Source of the DNA: Streptomyces sp. NBC_01276
GTDB taxonomy: Bacteria > Actinomycetota > Actinomycetes > Streptomycetales > Streptomycetaceae
Length of the DNA: 64,000 nucleotides
Assembly: GCF_041435355.1 (NCBI RefSeq)
Contig: NZ_CP108442.1
Location: forward strand, 2,728,001-2,792,000
Direction: 5' to 3'
In this document: one piece after another, positions 1-8,652 of the stretch
Position numbering within the stretch: the first letter of the stretch is position 1
Layout: each line of letters starts with the position of its first letter
The notes under the pieces: generated by a model
Databases searched by the model: none
Told to the model about the DNA's origin: nothing
What the model saw: only the letters and a program-made list of their open reading frames with translations
Translations under genes and position numbers: made by a program

Positions 1-1
1 C

Positions 2-685
2 GTGGCCACTGAGCGGGGCCGCGGGGACGCGGCGCGCGAACGGCGCCGGGAGCGGCGCGAGCATGCCCGGGACGGGCTCTCGGACCGGCTGGAGGAGGCG
101 GCGGAGCGGCTGCGCAACGAGCGGCCGGAACGTTCCTCCGAGCGGGCGAAGGCCAGCGTCGCCCTGGGCGCGAGCGCTCTGGCGCGTCCGCGCGTACGGC
201 TGGACCAGCCGCGCCCGGCGCGCCGCAGGCTGCTGCCCGAGTACGACCCGGAGGCCTTCGGGCGGCTGTCGGAGCGGGTGGCGAGGTTCCTCGGCACGGG
301 CCGGTTCATCGTCTATATGACGCTGGTCATCATCGTGTGGGTGCTGTGGAACATCTTCGCGCCCGCGCACCTGCGGTTCGACGAGTACCCGTTCATCTTC
401 CTGACGCTGATGCTGTCCCTCCAGGCCTCCTACGCCGCCCCGCTGATCCTGCTCGCGCAGAACCGGCAGGACGACCGGGACCGGGTCAACCTGGAGCAGG
501 ACCGCAAGCAGAACGAGCGGTCCATCGCGGACACCGAGTACCTGACCCGCGAGATCGCGGCGCTGCGCATGGGCCTGGGCGAGGTCGCCACGCGCGACTG
601 GATCAGGTCCGAGTTCCAGGACCTGATCAAGGAGATGGACGAGCGGCGGCTGTTCACCGGCGAAAGTGACGAAGGCGACCGCTGA
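2..685 (+). CDS. DUF1003 membrane protein (5' end at window edge)
   Basis: 227 residues as read from a GTG at base 2; the true start may lie upstream, so the gene is possibly partial. The first ~95 residues are very rich in Arg/Glu and look disordered. Two membrane segments follow, at about residues 101-117 and 128-150, and then a charged helical tail. The stretch around LLAQNRQDDRDR after the second helix is the hallmark of the DUF1003 family. Function is unknown; in Streptomyces such genes commonly sit between a magnesium-transporter gene and mrp, and mrp does follow here after 42 bases, so co-transcription is likely. Confidence 0.85.
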   Translation: MATERGRGDAARERRRERREHARDGLSDRLEEAAERLRNERPERSSERAKASVALGASALARPRVRLDQPRPARRRLLPEYDPEAFGRLSERVARFLGTGRFIVYMTLVIIVWVLWNIFAPAHLRFDEYPFIFLTLMLSLQASYAAPLILLAQNRQDDRDRVNLEQDRKQNERSIADTEYLTREIAALRMGLGEVATRDWIRSEFQDLIKEMDERRLFTGESDEGDR

Positions 686-727
686 CGGCCTTTCCTGAGC
701 CGTGCTACCGAGCCGTACCATCGGGGC

Positions 728-1897
728 ATGGCTACCGACACAAGCTCCGCCGCCGACGCCGCCGCGCCCGAGCAGGACGCGATCCTGGACGCGCTGTCGA
801 CGGTGAACGACCCCGAGATCCACCGTCCGATCACCGAGCTCGGCATGGTGAAATCGGTGGAGATCGGCGAGGGCGGCGCCGTCGCCGTCACGGTCTACCT
901 GACGGTGTCGGGCTGCCCCATGCGCGAGACGATCACCAAGAACGTCACCGAGGCCGTCGAGAAGGTCGCGGGCGTCAGCTCCGTCGCCGTCACCCTCGAC
1001 GTGATGAGCGACGAGCAGCGCAAGGACCTGGCGGCCACGCTGCGCGGCGGCACCGCCGAGCGCGAGGTCCCCTTCGCCAAGCCCGGCTCCCTGACCCGCG
1101 TCTACGCGGTCGCGTCCGGCAAGGGCGGTGTCGGCAAGTCCTCCGTCACCGTCAACCTCGCCGCGGCGATGGCCGCCGACGGCCTGAAGGTCGGCGTGGT
1201 CGACGCGGACATCTACGGCCACAGCGTGCCGCGCATGCTCGGCGTCGAGGGCCGTCCCACCCAGGTCGAGAACATGATCATGCCGCCGTCCGCGAACGGC
1301 GTGAAGGTCATCTCGATCGGCATGTTCACCCCGGGCAACGCCCCGGTCGTGTGGCGCGGGCCGATGCTGCACCGCGCGCTCCAGCAGTTCCTCGCCGACG
1401 TCTTCTGGGGCGACCTGGACGTCCTGCTGCTCGACCTGCCGCCGGGCACCGGCGACATCGCGATCTCCGTCGCCCAGCTGGTGCCGAACGCCGAGATCCT
1501 CGTCGTGACCACCCCGCAGCAGGCGGCGGCCGAGGTCGCGGAGCGGGCCGGCTCGATCGCCGTGCAGACCCACCAGAAGATCGTCGGTGTCGTCGAGAAC
1601 ATGTCGGGCCTGCCCTGCCCGCACTGCGACGAGATGGTCGACGTCTTCGGCTCCGGCGGCGGCCAGAAGGTCGCCGACGGGCTCACCAAGACGGTCGGCG
1701 CGTCCGTGCCGGTCCTCGGCACCATCCCGATCGACGTACGGCTGCGCGAGGGCGGCGACGACGGCAAGCCCGTGGTCCTGTCCGACCCGGACTCCCCGGC
1801 GGGCGCCGCGCTGCGCGCGATCGCGGGCAAGCTGGGCGGCCGCGCCCGCGGCCTGTCGGGCATGTCGCTGGGGATCACCCCGCGCAACAAGTTCTGA
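728..1897 (+). CDS. mrp: Mrp/ApbC-family Fe-S cluster carrier ATPase
   Basis: 389 residues. An N-terminal MIP18/DUF59 domain (about residues 18-95, with the SGCPM cysteine motif near 61-65) is followed by a ParA-like P-loop ATPase whose deviant Walker A GKGGVGKSS lies at 131-139. A CPHC pair near residue 295 is the expected bridging Fe-S ligand site at the dimer interface. The family assembles and transfers [4Fe-4S] clusters to cytoplasmic apoproteins. Start ATG 728 is the only good start upstream of the DUF59 domain. A strong hairpin terminator follows 28 bases after the stop. Its placement beside tatB/htrA/sigE matches mycobacterial gene order. Confidence 0.93.
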   Translation: MATDTSSAADAAAPEQDAILDALSTVNDPEIHRPITELGMVKSVEIGEGGAVAVTVYLTVSGCPMRETITKNVTEAVEKVAGVSSVAVTLDVMSDEQRKDLAATLRGGTAEREVPFAKPGSLTRVYAVASGKGGVGKSSVTVNLAAAMAADGLKVGVVDADIYGHSVPRMLGVEGRPTQVENMIMPPSANGVKVISIGMFTPGNAPVVWRGPMLHRALQQFLADVFWGDLDVLLLDLPPGTGDIAISVAQLVPNAEILVVTTPQQAAAEVAERAGSIAVQTHQKIVGVVENMSGLPCPHCDEMVDVFGSGGGQKVADGLTKTVGASVPVLGTIPIDVRLREGGDDGKPVVLSDPDSPAGAALRAIAGKLGGRARGLSGMSLGITPRNKF

Positions 1898-1925
1898 CCC
1901 CGCAGACGGCCCGCCAAGGGGCCGC

Positions 1926-1969
1926 GCACGACGAAGGGCACCGCCGGACGGCGGTGCCCTTCGTCGTGC
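1926..1969. terminator. Bidirectional hairpin terminator, mrp / hypothetical
   Basis: A perfect 21-bp inverted repeat (1926-1946 with 1949-1969) and a 2-base centre lies between convergent mrp and the minus-strand hypothetical gene. Part of the right arm (CCCTTCGTCGTG) is duplicated immediately downstream. Confidence 0.85.
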
Positions 1970-2000
1970 CCTTCGTCGTGCGGTGCGTCCGCCGCGCCGT

Positions 2001-2717
2001 CTACTCGTACGCGGCCAGGTCGCCGATCGCCGAGAAACCGAGCCCGTACGCGCTCATCCCGCGTCCGTACGCGCCCAGGTGGACCCCGCTCCCGGTGGAG
2101 CCGGCCAGTACCCAGCCGAACTCCGACTCGCGGTAGTGGAAGGGCGTCGGCTGCCCGTCCACGGGCAGCGAGAGCGTCGACCAGTCCGGCCCCGCGAGGT
2201 CGTCGGCGAGGATCCACGCCGCCTCGGTCTGCTGGTCGAGCCAGTCGTCGCGCAGGGTGTGGTCCATCTGCTGCGGCCAGCTGTAGGCCAGCAGGCCGGA
2301 GCCGGCCAGCCAGGCCGCGGAGGAGACCGAGGTGGCCTCCAGGACGCCGGTGCCGTCGCCGCTGCGGCGCAGCGGGTTGCTGGCCACGGTGACCACCACC
2401 GCGAACCGCTCCTTCTCGCCGGTGGCGATCTCACCCCGGGCGGACGGCTCGTCGCCGTGGCCGGTCGATCCGTGCTCCACGGTGCCGTCCGCACCGGTGC
2501 CGACCTGCATGAGCCAGCGGGGGCCGGTGAAGGCGCCGTCCAGCCCGTACCAGGGGAAGTCGGCCTTCAGGTAGCCGGCGGCCGCCCGGCGGGCCGCCGG
2601 GACCGGCACGCCGGGCTCCGGTGGCTGCCCCGGGGTCGCTTCTTCGGTCTGCGGGGGCGCGGCGGGGGCTTCTGCGGGCTGCACGCCCACCCGGCTGCTG
2701 CTGCGCGTCGTCTCCAT
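2001..2717 (-). CDS. Conserved hypothetical protein, actinobacterial
   Basis: 238 residues from the ATG at 2717 (protein begins METTRSSS), which has AGAGG about 9 bases upstream. The frame stays open to an ATG at 2825, but that extra stretch crosses a G-run/C-run block typical of Streptomyces intergenic DNA, so I prefer 2717. The first ~50 residues are Pro/Ala-rich; the rest is a soluble-looking alpha/beta sequence with many Trp and Gly (for example DFPWYGLDGAF and FHYRESEFGWVLAG). No signal peptide, membrane helix or catalytic motif was recognised. It sits between mrp and tatB in the envelope-stress cluster, so a related role is possible but unproven. Confidence 0.75.
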   Translation of the reverse strand: METTRSSSRVGVQPAEAPAAPPQTEEATPGQPPEPGVPVPAARRAAAGYLKADFPWYGLDGAFTGPRWLMQVGTGADGTVEHGSTGHGDEPSARGEIATGEKERFAVVVTVASNPLRRSGDGTGVLEATSVSSAAWLAGSGLLAYSWPQQMDHTLRDDWLDQQTEAAWILADDLAGPDWSTLSLPVDGQPTPFHYRESEFGWVLAGSTGSGVHLGAYGRGMSAYGLGFSAIGDLAAYE

Positions 2718-2855
2718 CTGGGCGGCCTCTCGTTCCGTGGGGTCCGGAACGGCCCTCCCCCTCGCTGCGCTGGGGGGACCCCCTCCCTCGGGCGTCTTCG
2801 GTCCGGACAGATGGAGGATAGCCATCCGGCCCCGGATCGACGGGCAGGCCGGGGC

Positions 2856-3296
2856 TCAGGTGGCGTCGGCGTCGAAGGGGGTGCGTGCCTCGGGGGCCGG
2901 GGCGGAAGGCTTCTTCAGCAGGTCGGGACCGGTGCCGACGGCGGGCGTGGCGGGGGCGGCCGGGGCGGCTGCCGCCTCCTTGCTGTTGACCGCGTCGGTG
3001 ACGTCGTTGAGCTCCTTGCGCAGGTCGAAACTGCTGCGGATCTCCTTGAGGTCCTCGTTCTCGGTCAGCTGCTTGCGGATGAAGGTCTTCGGGTTCAGGT
3101 CCTCGAACTCGAAGTCCTTGAACTCCGGCCCCAGCTCCGAGCGGATGTCCTGCTTGGCGCTGTCGGAGAACGAGCGGAGCTTGCGGATCATGCCGGAGAC
3201 GTCCTGGATCACCTTCGGCAGCTTGTCCGGGCCGAAGATGAGGATGGCGAGCACCACGATCGTGACCAGTTCGAGTGCGCCTATGTCGTTGAACAC
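2856..3296 (-). CDS. tatB: Sec-independent protein translocase TatB
   Basis: 146 residues from a GTG at 3296 with GAGGAG about 8 bases upstream; a longer frame to 3323 lacks a ribosome site. The protein has the TatA/B layout: a short N-terminus (FNDIGALELV), one membrane helix (about residues 8-21), the FGPDKLPK hinge, an amphipathic helix, then a long charged and Ala/Pro-rich tail. TatB forms the substrate-receptor complex with TatC in the cytoplasmic membrane for export of folded twin-arginine proteins. It lies downstream of htrA, sharing the sigma/anti-sigma/htrA/tatB order seen in mycobacteria. The glutamate in GALELV favours TatB over TatA. Confidence 0.93.
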   Translation of the reverse strand: MFNDIGALELVTIVVLAILIFGPDKLPKVIQDVSGMIRKLRSFSDSAKQDIRSELGPEFKDFEFEDLNPKTFIRKQLTENEDLKEIRSSFDLRKELNDVTDAVNSKEAAAAPAAPATPAVGTGPDLLKKPSAPAPEARTPFDADAT

Positions 3297-3417
3297 CTTG
3301 CCGCTCCTCGGCTCTCTCCACATCGGGCCCGGACAACGGTACCCGGCCTTCCTTGCGGGTCCCTACGTCGGTGCGGCCCTCTTCCCGGATTCACCCGGGC
3401 GTCATGCGGTATTCGTG

Positions 3418-4752
3418 TCAGGAACCGCTCGCCGAGCCGAGCTGCACTTCCAGCGTGCGCTCCGTGCCGTCGCGCAGCACGGTCAGGGTGAGGCGGTCCC
3501 CGGGGCGGTGGGCCCTGATCTTGATGATCAGCTCGTCCCCGCCGTGCACGCGGACCCCGTCGACCTTGGTGATCACGTCTGCGGCCTTGATCCCGGCGCG
3601 GGCTCCCGGGCCGTCGGCGACCACCGACGGCTTCCCGGCCTCGCCCTTGGAGTCCACACGCGCTCCGTCCCCCCTGTACTGCATGTCCAGGGTGACGCCG
3701 ATGACGGGGTGGGTGGCGCGGCCGGTGCGGATGAGCTCCTCGGCGACCCGCTTCCCCTGGTTGACGGGGATGGCGAAGCCGAGGCCGATGCTGCCGCTCT
3801 GGCGGGTGCTGTCGCCGTCTTCGCCCTTGTCGGCGCCGCGGATCGCGCTGTTGATGCCGATGACGCGGGCGCGGGAGTCCAGGAGCGGGCCGCCGGAGTT
3901 GCCGGGGTTGATGGGGGCGTCGGTCTGGAGGGCGTCGACGTAGCTGATGTCGCTGCCGTCGCCCTTGTCGCCGCCCGCGGTGATGGGGCGTCCGGTGGCG
4001 CTGATGATGCCCGCCGTGACGGTGTTGGAGAGGTCGAAGGGGGCCCCGATGGCCACGACCGGGTCCCCGACCCGGACGTTCTCCGAGTTGCCCAGGGCCA
4101 GCGGGCGCAGGCCGCGCACGCCGGTCACCTTGACGACCGCCAGGTCGTAGCCGCCGTCTCGGCCGACCAGCTCGGCGGCGACGCTCTCGCCGGTGCTGAA
4201 GGTGACCGTTATGTTCTTGGCGTCGGCGACGACGTGGTTGTTCGTCAGGATGTGGCCCTGCTCGTCCAGGACGAAACCGGTCCCGGTGCCGCCGCCGCCG
4301 CTGCCGCTGACGTGCAGGGTGACCACGCCGGGCAGGGCCGTGGCCGCGATGCCCGCCACGCTCTCCGGGGCCCGGTCCTTGTGGTCGACGGCGGACTGCG
4401 GGAGCTCCAGGCGGGTGCCGGTGCGCCGCTCGGCGAGGATGCCGAGGTAGCCGCCGACGCCCCCGGCGAGGAGGGCGATCACCGCGCCGAAGACCACCAG
4501 CCGCAGGATCCCGGGGGCACGGCGCGCCTGCCCGTGGTCCACCACCTGGAGGGGCCGGTCGGCCCAGGGGTCGTAGCGCGGTGCGGGGTCGGCGTCCGGC
4601 TCCCCGGGCCCGGGGAGCGTCGCGAAGTCCGCCTCGGATGACGGTGCCTGCGGGGCGGGGCCGTCCACCGGAGCGGACGGCGCCGGGTCGGCGGGCCGGC
4701 TCCACCAGGACGGAACCGGACCGCTCCGCTGACTGTCGCGACTGTCGGACAT
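3418..4752 (-). CDS. htrA: HtrA/DegP-type membrane serine protease with PDZ domain
   Basis: 444 residues. A Pro-rich cytoplasmic N-terminus (1-80) precedes one membrane helix (about 82-105), so the protease faces outside. The trypsin-like domain carries the full triad: His173 (TNNHVV), Asp203 (YDLAVVK) and Ser286 (GNSGGP). A single PDZ domain covers about 350-440. Family members degrade or refold damaged exported proteins. It lies 112 bases downstream of the anti-sigma gene, with a terminator-like hairpin between, so it may be partly uncoupled from the sigma operon. Start ATG 4752 is clear. Confidence 0.93.
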   Translation of the reverse strand: MSDSRDSQRSGPVPSWWSRPADPAPSAPVDGPAPQAPSSEADFATLPGPGEPDADPAPRYDPWADRPLQVVDHGQARRAPGILRLVVFGAVIALLAGGVGGYLGILAERRTGTRLELPQSAVDHKDRAPESVAGIAATALPGVVTLHVSGSGGGGTGTGFVLDEQGHILTNNHVVADAKNITVTFSTGESVAAELVGRDGGYDLAVVKVTGVRGLRPLALGNSENVRVGDPVVAIGAPFDLSNTVTAGIISATGRPITAGGDKGDGSDISYVDALQTDAPINPGNSGGPLLDSRARVIGINSAIRGADKGEDGDSTRQSGSIGLGFAIPVNQGKRVAEELIRTGRATHPVIGVTLDMQYRGDGARVDSKGEAGKPSVVADGPGARAGIKAADVITKVDGVRVHGGDELIIKIRAHRPGDRLTLTVLRDGTERTLEVQLGSASGS

Positions 4753-4824
4753 GAACGCTCCCCGCGGGCCTGGCGCACCGCACGGCGGCGCATCTGCCGG
4801 AGATTCAACCAGGTGCCGCGCGCC

Positions 4825-4856
4825 GGCGGAGCCCCGGCTCCCGCCGGGGCTCCGCC
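4825..4856 (-). terminator. Hairpin between anti-sigma gene and htrA
   Basis: A perfect 14-bp stem (4825-4838 with 4843-4856) with a 4-base loop starts 8 bases beyond the anti-sigma stop and ends about 70 bases before htrA. There is no T-run, as is common in Streptomyces. It could end or attenuate sigma-operon transcripts. Confidence 0.6.
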
Positions 4857-4864
4857 GCGACCGC

Positions 4865-5536
4865 TCAGCGGGCGAGCGAGGCCGGGACGGCGGTCGCCGG
4901 GACCGCGGTCGCCGGGGCGCTGGGAGTCGGCGTGGGGAACTGTCCGGCCGGGCCCGGGCGGGGGACGCCGCCGGGGCTGGGCAGCCGGTCGCGCACGAAG
5001 GCGTCGGTCAGCGGGACCGACGGGCCGGGGCGGGTGGCGGGGGCGTCGCCCCGCACGTTCGGCTCGACCGAGTCCAGCGGCAGCGACCCCCCGAGCGCGA
5101 TCGCGGCCAGCGACACGGCTCCCGCCGCGACGAAGGCGAAGCGGCGCCGGGGACGGCCGACCTCGTGGATGCGGAAACCCTCGCGCGGGGCGGCCGGGGC
5201 GGCGTACCCGAACGAGGCGAAGGGATCGGCACCCGGCGAACCGGCGCCCAGCGGACCACCCGGGCCACCGCCCGGCGGCCCGGCGGCCCCGTCGGGACCT
5301 CCGCCCGGCAGGCCCTGCAGGCGCGCCAGCAGTCCGGCGGACAGGGGCGGCGGGGCGCTCTCCACGAACAGGGTCTTCAGCCGGCGCTGCGCGTCGGCCT
5401 CGGCCTTGCACTTGGCGCAGGTCGCCAGGTGCGCCAGCACCCGCTCGCGCGCATCGTGCTTCAACTCCCCGTCCACCAGGGCGGCGAGCCGGTCGCCCAG
5501 GTGCTGCTCGGCGGGGGACGGACTGACTCCGCTCAC
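4865..5536 (-). CDS. rseA: Zinc-binding anti-sigma factor (RseA-like)
   Basis: 223 residues. The N-terminal domain holds the ZAS zinc motif H-x3-C-x2-C at His36, Cys40 and Cys43, which holds the cognate ECF sigma factor. A Gly/Pro-rich linker leads to one membrane helix (about residues 134-150) and a short extracytoplasmic tail with no recognised domain. The GTG start overlaps the sigma stop (GTGA, 5533-5536), so the two are translationally coupled. Mycobacterial RseA is controlled by redox and regulated proteolysis; whether that applies here is inference. Confidence 0.9.
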   Translation of the reverse strand: MSGVSPSPAEQHLGDRLAALVDGELKHDARERVLAHLATCAKCKAEADAQRRLKTLFVESAPPPLSAGLLARLQGLPGGGPDGAAGPPGGGPGGPLGAGSPGADPFASFGYAAPAAPREGFRIHEVGRPRRRFAFVAAGAVSLAAIALGGSLPLDSVEPNVRGDAPATRPGPSVPLTDAFVRDRLPSPGGVPRPGPAGQFPTPTPSAPATAVPATAVPASLAR

Positions 5537-6303
5537 TCGGCTCCGCCCTCTCCCCCGGCGCCCGGGGCGCCCACCGCGACGCCCGCCAGGGCCCGCTGCT
5601 CGGCACGGGCCTCGGGAGACCGGTGCTTGAGCGCCTTGCGCAGGTGCGAACGGCCGCGGTGGATGCGGCTGCGGACGGTACCGAGCTTCACGCCGAGGGT
5701 GGCGGCGATCTCCTCGTACGACAGGCCCTCGATGTCACACAGGACCACGGCCGCCCGGAACTCCGGGGCGAGGGTGTCCAGCGCCTGCTGCACGTCCGCG
5801 TCGAAGTGGGTGTCGTGGAGCACCTGCTGCGGGGACGGCTCCCTGCTCGGGAGCCGCTCGGCGGCGTCGTCGCCGAGGGCGTCGAAGCGGATCCGCTGCT
5901 TGCGGCGCACCATGTCCAGGAAGAGGTTCGTGGTGATGCGGTGCAGCCAGCCCTCGAAGGTGCCGGGCGTGTACGTGGACAGCGAGCGGAAGACGCGGAC
6001 GAAGACCTCCTGCGTCAGGTCCTCCGCGTCGTGCTGGTTGCCGGTGAGGCGGTAGGCGAGGCGGTAGACCCGCGCGCTGTGCGTGCTGACGATCTCCTCC
6101 CACGTGGGAGGGGTCCACGCCTGGGAGCCCGCATCGGCGGCAAAGGTTGCGGTGGTGGCGGTGTGGAAGCGGTCAGCAATGTCGGTCACGGATTTCGGCT
6201 CACCCGCCGACCAGAAGAGACGTCTCAGTACGCCTCCACGATCCACAGGCGCAGCCGCACCTCCCCTATCGGCTCTGGTGGTGTCCAGTGGAGCCCCTAC
6301 CAT
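5533..6303 (-). CDS. sigE: ECF RNA polymerase sigma factor, mycobacterial SigE type
   Basis: 256 residues from the ATG at 6303, which has GGGAGGGG about 6 bases upstream; an open extension to 6468 runs through the promoter and is not used. Region 2 (about residues 60-125, including [16 protein letters not shown] and [11 protein letters not shown]) and region 4 ([23 protein letters not shown], then [11 protein letters not shown]) are intact. The N-terminal ~55 residues are an extension. This is the counterpart of mycobacterial SigE and should not be confused with the Streptomyces gene already named sigE (the CseC-controlled factor). A matching ECF-type promoter lies upstream (6420-6446). Confidence 0.93.
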   Translation of the reverse strand: MVGAPLDTTRADRGGAAAPVDRGGVLRRLFWSAGEPKSVTDIADRFHTATTATFAADAGSQAWTPPTWEEIVSTHSARVYRLAYRLTGNQHDAEDLTQEVFVRVFRSLSTYTPGTFEGWLHRITTNLFLDMVRRKQRIRFDALGDDAAERLPSREPSPQQVLHDTHFDADVQQALDTLAPEFRAAVVLCDIEGLSYEEIAATLGVKLGTVRSRIHRGRSHLRKALKHRSPEARAEQRALAGVAVGAPGAGGEGGAE

Positions 6304-6419
6304 AGCCACCCCTCCCGTCAGCTCTGGATAAGCATTTTTGCAGTAACTTTGCACGGGTCCTGGGTCCCGGGCCGCCGATCTGCCCGCTGCCGTCCCCTCT
6401 ATCCCGCCTCTGCTACTCC

Positions 6420-6446
6420 CAACGCCCGGTCCCATCTGCGGGTTCC
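6420..6446 (-). promoter_or_regulatory. ECF-type promoter of the sigma operon (probable autoregulation)
   Basis: On the minus strand GGAAC (6446-6442) is followed by 17 bases and then CGTTG (6424-6420), the classical -35/-10 pair of ECF sigma factors. Predicted transcription starts near 6412, giving a leader of about 110 bases before the ATG at 6303. Confidence 0.65.
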
Positions 6447-6470
6447 CGACGCCAGCGGATACAGTCACCG

Positions 6471-7133
6471 TTGCGCCAACTATGGGGACAGGAGAGGGTC
6501 ATTAGCGGCAACCGGCAGACGAGCTGGGCGTTCGCCGACGCGTTTGTCGCCGAGGACGACGCTCTGCGATGGGCCCGCGACCGGTCCAGGGAAGCGGGCC
6601 TGCGGTCCGTCTCCCCCGGGACCGGGGCCGCGCTGCGCCTGCTGGCCGCCACCGCGGACGCCAAGGCGGTCGCCGAGATCGGCACCGGCACCGGTGTCTC
6701 CGGCATCCACCTGCTCCACGGGATGCGCCCCGACGGGGTCCTGACCACGGTGGATCCCGAGCCGGACCGGCAGGCCTTCGCCCGCCAGGCCTTCCGCGCC
6801 GCCGGCTTCGCGGGCAACCGCGCCCGGTTCATCCCGGGCCGCGCGCTCGACGTGCTGCCCAGGCTCGCCGACGGCGGCTACGACCTGGTCTTCTGCGACG
6901 GGGACCCCTCCGAGTCCCTCGACTACCTCGCGGAATCGTTGCGTCTGCTCCGCCCCGGCGGCCTGGTCTGCTTCGAGGGCGTCTTCTCCGACGGCCGTAC
7001 GGTCGACTCCGCCGCCCAGCCGGTGGAGGTCATCCGGGTGCGCGAGCTGCTGCGCAGCGTCCGGGAGAGCCCGGCCCTGGAGGCGGCGCTCCTTCCGGTC
7101 GGCGACGGCCTCCTCTGCGCGGTCCGCCGCTGA
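6471..7133 (+). CDS. SAM-dependent O-methyltransferase
   Basis: A family-3 (CCoAMT-like) O-methyltransferase of about 210-220 residues. The SAM-binding motif [13 protein letters not shown], the acidic end of strand 2 (TTVDPEP) and the metal-site-like FCDGDPSE segment are visible. The homologous mycobacterial gene also stands divergent from sigE. The start is unusual: the frame is open from a TTG at 6471 with no ribosome site, while a good AGGAG lies 6 bases before an in-frame ATT at 6501, and there is no ATG or GTG in the N-terminal region. I give the longer coordinate and treat ATT 6501 as a serious alternative. The substrate is unknown. Confidence 0.85.
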   Translation: MRQLWGQERVISGNRQTSWAFADAFVAEDDALRWARDRSREAGLRSVSPGTGAALRLLAATADAKAVAEIGTGTGVSGIHLLHGMRPDGVLTTVDPEPDRQAFARQAFRAAGFAGNRARFIPGRALDVLPRLADGGYDLVFCDGDPSESLDYLAESLRLLRPGGLVCFEGVFSDGRTVDSAAQPVEVIRVRELLRSVRESPALEAALLPVGDGLLCAVRR

Positions 7134-7264
7134 CCTTCGCCCCGGCACCACCGGCGGGCCCGCTCCGGGACGCCCCGCCCGCACCGCGGGCCGGCGGGGT
7201 CCGGCGCGTCGAAGGGCTCGTCGAGGGACGCGTCGAGGGGCCCGTCGGAGAAGGCCGGACGCAA

Positions 7265-7299
7265 CACCGCCCCGGTCGCGCGGAGCGGCCGGGGCGGTG
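7265..7299. terminator. Bidirectional terminator
   Basis: Perfect 11-bp arms CACCGCCCCGG / CCGGGGCGGTG (7265-7275 and 7289-7299) lie between the convergent O-methyltransferase and DUF3117 genes. Confidence 0.8.
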
Positions 7300-7323
7300 C
7301 AGAGATCAGATGGTGCCGACGCT

Positions 7324-7491
7324 TCAGCCGACGACCTTCTTCAGGGCGTCACCCAGGGCGTCCGCTTCGTCGGGAGTCAGCTCGACGACGAGCCGACCGC
7401 CGCCCTCAAGCGGTACGCGCATGACGATGCCCCGCCCCTCCTTGGTGACCTCGAGCGGGCCGTCGCCCGTCCGCGGCTTCATGGCCGCCAT
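7324..7491 (-). CDS. DUF3117 small conserved protein
   Basis: 55 residues, beginning MAAMKPRTGDGP and containing the repeat-like core RGIVMRVPLEGGGRLVVELT. I recognise this as the DUF3117 family, near-invariant across Actinobacteria and of unknown function. GGAAGGGG lies about 7 bases before the ATG at 7491; a second ATG 9 bases further in is an alternative start. It is soluble, with no signal peptide. In mycobacteria the counterpart follows tagA, which is also close by here. Confidence 0.88.
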   Translation of the reverse strand: MAAMKPRTGDGPLEVTKEGRGIVMRVPLEGGGRLVVELTPDEADALGDALKKVVG

Positions 7492-7823
7492 GCTCGTTCC
7501 CCTTCCTGAAACCAGCTCATCGTCAGCCGACGGCCCCGTTCAGGCGCCTAGTACCCGGCATCGAACACATTGCTTCCCAGCCATTATCCCGCATGTCAGG
7601 ACCCGATGACCAACATCGGTCGGGAACGCTTGCGCAACGCGCTCGACCAAAACCACTCATTTCGGGGATCCGCCTGCGATACTTCGCCGCTGCTCCCGGC
7701 GGACGGGCTCCGCTTTGTTTGACGCACATCACATGCCCGCCCCCGGCCGCGTCCGCCATGCTGACCCTTGGACCGGCCGGTACCGGCCGGTAGCCAAGCC
7801 CGCGACGAAGGGGGACCCCCGCC
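7492..7823. other. Intergenic region, divergent promoters
   Basis: 332 bases between the DUF3117 gene and the enoyl-CoA hydratase. Relatively AT-rich patches (around 7610-7670 and 7715-7735) probably hold the two promoters. A tandem palindrome lies at 7772-7791 close to the hydratase start. No further open frame or RNA gene is evident. Confidence 0.6.
7772..7791. promoter_or_regulatory. Tandem palindromic site upstream of enoyl-CoA hydratase
   Basis: The 10-base palindrome ACCGGCCGGT occurs twice head to tail, making a 20-base perfect palindrome 32 bases before the ATG at 7824. This looks like an operator for a dimeric repressor, or a leader hairpin. Confidence 0.45.
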
Positions 7824-8627
7824 ATGGCCGACAGCGTGCTCTACGAAGTGACCGACGGACTAGCGACCGTCACGATCAACCGGCCCGACGCGATGAACGC
7901 CATGAACACGGAGACGAAGGTCGCCCTGCGCGACGCGCTCCGGGCGGCCGGCTCCGACACCGCGGTACGGGCGGTCCTGCTGACCGCCGCCGGGACCCGG
8001 GCCTTCTGCGTGGGCCAGGACCTCAAGGAGCACATCGGCAACCTCGCGGCGGACCGCGAGCACGGCTCCTCCCTGACGATGAGCACCGTCGCCGAGCACT
8101 ACAACCCGATCGTGCGGGCCATCACCGAGATGCCCAAGCCGGTGGTGGCGGGCGTGAACGGGGTCGCGGCCGGGGCCGGCTTCGGCTTCGCGCTGGCGGC
8201 GGACTTCCGCGTCGTCGCGGACACGGCCTCCTTCAACACCTCCTTCGCCGGGGTGGCCCTGACCGCCGACTCCGGGGTCTCCTGGACCCTCCCCCGCCTG
8301 ATCGGCGCCTCCCGCGCCTCCGATCTGCTCCTGTTCCCCCGCTCGGTGAAGGCGCAGGAGGCGTTCGAGCTGGGCATCGCGAACCGGCTCGTCCCGGCGG
8401 AGTCCCTCCACGCGGAGGCGGAGGCCGTCGCCCGTGCCCTCGCCGCGGGCCCCACGGTGGCCTACGCGGCCCTGAAGGAGTCCCTGGCGTACGGGGCCGC
8501 CGTCTCGCTCCCCGAGGCCCTGGAGCGCGAGGACGCGCTCCAGACCCGCGCGGGTGCCTCCGAGGACCACTCCATCGCCGTCCAGGCCTTCCTCGCCAAG
8601 CAGCCGCCGCGGTACCTGGGCCGCTGA
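7824..8627 (+). CDS. Enoyl-CoA hydratase/isomerase family protein (PaaG/PaaB-like)
   Basis: 267 residues, a full-length crotonase. The first oxyanion segment (TRAFCVGQDLKEH) and the second (GVAAGAGFGFALAADF) are intact. The ADSGVSWTLPRLIG segment has the Asp expected in 2-(1,2-epoxyphenyl)acetyl-CoA isomerases, so an isomerase role in phenylacetate or fatty-acyl-CoA catabolism is plausible. There are no paa genes nearby, so the substrate is open. The ATG follows a GGGGGA ribosome site. It is probably monocistronic, with convergent tag downstream. Confidence 0.88.
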   Translation: MADSVLYEVTDGLATVTINRPDAMNAMNTETKVALRDALRAAGSDTAVRAVLLTAAGTRAFCVGQDLKEHIGNLAADREHGSSLTMSTVAEHYNPIVRAITEMPKPVVAGVNGVAAGAGFGFALAADFRVVADTASFNTSFAGVALTADSGVSWTLPRLIGASRASDLLLFPRSVKAQEAFELGIANRLVPAESLHAEAEAVARALAAGPTVAYAALKESLAYGAAVSLPEALEREDALQTRAGASEDHSIAVQAFLAKQPPRYLGR

Positions 8628-8652
8628 CCGCCGGCCCCACGGCGGCGGCCGG

